Origin: Monosporascus cannonballus
Taxonomy: Eukaryota; Ascomycota; Sordariomycetes; Xylariales
Length of the DNA: 64,000 bases
Direction of reading: 5' to 3'
NCBI GenBank assembly: GCA_004154925.1
Contig: QJNS01000117.1
Location: 125,474-189,473 of the forward strand
The notes beneath the pieces were generated by a model. That model had not been told where the DNA came from. It ran no database searches and was given only the letters and a program-made list of their open reading frames with translations. Each line of letters opens with the position of its first letter. The first letter of the stretch is position 1. Shown piece after piece: positions 61,941 to 64,000 of the stretch. Position numbers and translations under genes: made by a program.

Positions 61941-61970
61941 GACACCACGGCTGAAAATTTTTAATATTAC
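61941..61970 (+). promoter_or_regulatory. Right half of the viral-type origin stem-loop
   Basis: GACACC, then stem arm ACCACGGCTG (61,944-61,953), then AAAATTTT and TAATATTAC (61,962-61,970). Inferred nick at 61,968|61,969. Confidence 0.8.
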
Positions 61971-62084
61971 AAGATGCAATACGTTATTATATTGATTATT
62001 TAAAATCTTACGATACTTCTATTAATATAAACCCGTACGACTAAGGTTTAATAGTTAGTTAAACCGCTTAGCCGTTACAAAAAA

Positions 62085-64000
62085 GCTTTTGTTAATAAAG
62101 CAAAAAACGCCGATTTCTTTTAAAAATACTTTAAAACTATTTAAGATAATTAATGAACTTTATCGAATAAGATTCGAGTTGTAAAAAAGAAAAAAAAAGG
62201 CCTATATAAACGTTATTAAGATAATCTTTATTAAAAAATAGGATTGTATTCTAAAAAACATTATGGCGAAATATTAACATATTTTAAGCTTATATAACTA
62301 ATATCTTTTTATATAATATTAATTATTTTTGTAAATATTATAAGTATTTACTTTTATTAAATAATGATAATTATTAATTCGCTTGAATTGTATTTAAAAG
62401 AGTTATATTACTAGACATTATCTAAATTTTAATAGAAAGAATTTCAGGATTGGAAAATCTTAATGCTCGTTTCGAAAAAACGGCATATTAGATTAAGATA
62501 TTACTTGAGCAGATAATCGTATTTCTAGAAAACTTTTACTTAAAAACTTTTCCCTTTATAAAACCTTTAAATATCTCTTTATTAATAGAATAAACATTTT
62601 AAAGCTTAGGTTTGCGGCGTATTTCCGATACGGTAATAAAGAATATAGATAAATATATTATGACGCGCTATTTAACAGATTAAATATTTAATAAAAGTGA
62701 ATTTACCTAAATGCTGTAATTAATCTAATAATTAAATATAAAACTATTTTTGTTTTATCATATCAGATTTAATCGAAATTCATATATTTATATTATAAAT
62801 AATTTATAACTACGGGAAATTATATTTCGGCCTTAAAAAACGTATTTTCTTTTACAACACGCAAGTATTTTATCAATAATATATTCCTTGATAAATATAA
62901 AAATATCTAAAAAAGGTATTAAAATAGGACAAGGTATTACGCCTATAATCAGCCTCAGCTAATCAAAAAGCCTAAACCATACATATATTAATGAGTTCGT
63001 TTTAGCTATAAGTTTAATCCTATTAAATATAACTATTACGACCATTATTTACTATATTTTTCAAAGCTTTAGTAATCAAAGTTTAAGACTATTAATATAG
63101 TCGGATTAAGTTCTTTATTTAGGCAATCTCTTTTTGCATTATAATATAACTTATTTATCTGTATTAATCAGAACTATCTTTTCTTACTCTAATTTATTTA
63201 ATTACTGAAGAAAAAAAACTGGCTTTAATTAATTACTGCAACAATTCTCGATATTTCGATTAATAATCGAAAAAGATAAAGTTTTAATCATAAACGCGGA
63301 TAACTATAATTACGATTATAAAAATACAAAAACGCATATTATACCTTATAAAATAATAAGGATACGTATAACCGACAACGACAAAACGACTTTAGGATAC
63401 TATTAATCAAAAAAGATATTTAGAAATTAAATATTTTAGAAATTTCATCTTAAGCAGAATCTTTAATTAACTAATTTTAAAGAATCGTATGTTTAAAAAG
63501 GCAAAGATGTTAAAATATAATCTAATTACTCATATTATAAATCAATAGTAGAATTTACAATAAAACGTATATTTTTGAAAGATTTTATCTAATAAAACGG
63601 AACTGGGATATTGAAAAATTTAATAATAAATGCGGATAAATTAAGATTAAATACGAAAATCCTATTTATTAAGATTATAAAAACGGAAATACGTTATTAA
63701 TAACCTATTTATACAAATTATAGATGAATTAAAATTATATTAACGTCGATATAATTAATAATATAGATTAAATAATTAACATAAATAAAGAAATAAGGCT
63801 ATAAAGTTTGCAATTTGGATTATAATTAAAAGAATTCGAAAAAATTATTATTCTTTTAATCTAATAAAAATAATAAAGTCGATATATTAAATAACACATT
63901 TTAAAATATTTTTGCTGTAATAAACCAATATTTCGTATAAGCGTCATTTAAAAATAGTTTTTTAGGATTTACAAACATATATTAATAAGATTATTTTCGC
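62085..64000. other. AT-rich RIP-degraded DNA, nothing identified
   Basis: Dense stops in all frames and no LTR or inverted-repeat partner in the window. No protein motif was recognised. Confidence 0.4.

Larger units (their letters stand above)
58517..61968. mobile_element. Endogenous CRESS-DNA (geminivirus/genomovirus-like) genome, full unit length
   Basis: A 3,452-bp insertion in solo LTR Y, bounded by TAATATTAC at 58,510-58,518 and at 61,962-61,970. The arms ACCACGGCTG (61,944-61,953) and CAGCCGTGGT (58,518-58,527) pair when the ends are joined and put TAATATTA in the loop. This is the architecture of the rolling-circle origin of geminiviruses and relatives, where Rep nicks TAATATT|AC. 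The minus strand carries a Rep-like fossil (60,250-61,714) and the plus strand a capsid-like fossil (58,873-60,082); around the closed circle they diverge from the origin region. Both are broken by RIP-type stops and frame changes. At 3.45 kb it is larger than typical genomoviruses (about 2.2 kb) or geminiviruses (about 2.5-3 kb). Confidence 0.85.
58276..62079 (+). repeat. Solo LTR Y (same family as X), interrupted by a 3.45-kb insertion
   Basis: TGTCATGGCC starts at 58,276 and GCCGTTACA ends at 62,079, with AAAAA on both sides (58,271-58,275 and 62,080-62,084) as the probable 5-bp duplication (low complexity, so weaker than for X). The two halves, 58,276-58,516 and 61,969-62,079, align end to end with solo LTR X and are strongly RIP-mutated. 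The break lies where X reads TTGGTATTACGAG. Confidence 0.85.

Noticed and set aside
58517..61968. Reading the insertion as a classical TIR transposon (ends AGCCGTGGT / ACCACGGCT)
   Set aside because: The inverted ends are offset by the TAATATTAC loop, the would-be duplication is 13 bp of an origin-like motif, and the coding content is Rep-like. The stem-loop origin explains all three.
58517..61968. Reading the insertion as a LINE with a 13-bp duplication and short A tail
   Set aside because: No reverse transcriptase was found, Rep motifs are present, and inverted termini are not expected in a LINE.

Overview
The window comes from a filamentous ascomycete (Pezizomycotina). The evidence is short spliced introns of 50-160 bp with GT...AG ends, a Kre2/Mnt1-type GT15 mannosyltransferase, fungal LTR retrotransposons and a Fot1/Pogo transposon, and a very strong repeat-induced point mutation (RIP) signature: in most of 16.1-64 kb almost every remaining C is followed by G, CpA/TpG are depleted, TpA is in excess, and old reading frames are full of TAA/TAG codons where CAA, CAG or TGG would be expected.

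Layout. 1-15.8 kb is ordinary gene-bearing DNA: the 3' end of an ankyrin-repeat gene (+), a complete four-exon GT15 mannosyltransferase (-), a three-exon secreted glucose/sorbosone dehydrogenase-like gene (+), a RING-finger gene (-), an enoyl-CoA hydratase-like gene (-) and a small secreted-protein gene broken by a 22-bp tandem duplication (-). A 206-bp LTR copy lies at 10,934-11,139.

15.8-42.1 kb is a single nest of LTR retrotransposons that can be ordered from target-site duplications (TSDs). The outermost, E3 (15,819-42,083, minus, TSD GTTTG), was hit by E1 (17,375-24,701, plus) and by E2 (26,417-41,192, minus, TSD CTTAA). E2 was in turn hit by E4 (33,297-40,716, minus, same family as E1) and by a solo LTR 'X' (31,818-32,232, TSD CCTAG). 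E3 lies between the secreted-protein pseudogene and a SEC11 pseudogene.

42.1-46.1 kb is an island with little RIP. It holds a SEC11 (signal peptidase catalytic subunit) gene whose last coding segment has been split off by a 1,934-bp Fot1/Pogo element; the reading frame is recovered exactly if the element and one TA are removed. The gene also carries one TGG-to-TAG type stop.

46.1-64 kb is again RIP-degraded. The main discovery is at 58,517-61,968: a 3,452-bp insertion that appears to be a complete endogenous circular ssDNA (CRESS, geminivirus/genomovirus-like) genome. It has a Rep-like fossil on the minus strand, a capsid-like fossil with an Arg-rich start on the plus strand, and ends that form, when circularised, a stem-loop with the nonanucleotide TAATATTAC in the loop. 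It sits inside a second copy ('Y') of solo LTR family X, and the uninterrupted X copy shows the target.

Much of the RIP-degraded DNA, especially 46.1-56.3 kb and 62.1-64 kb, could not be assigned to a family by reading alone.
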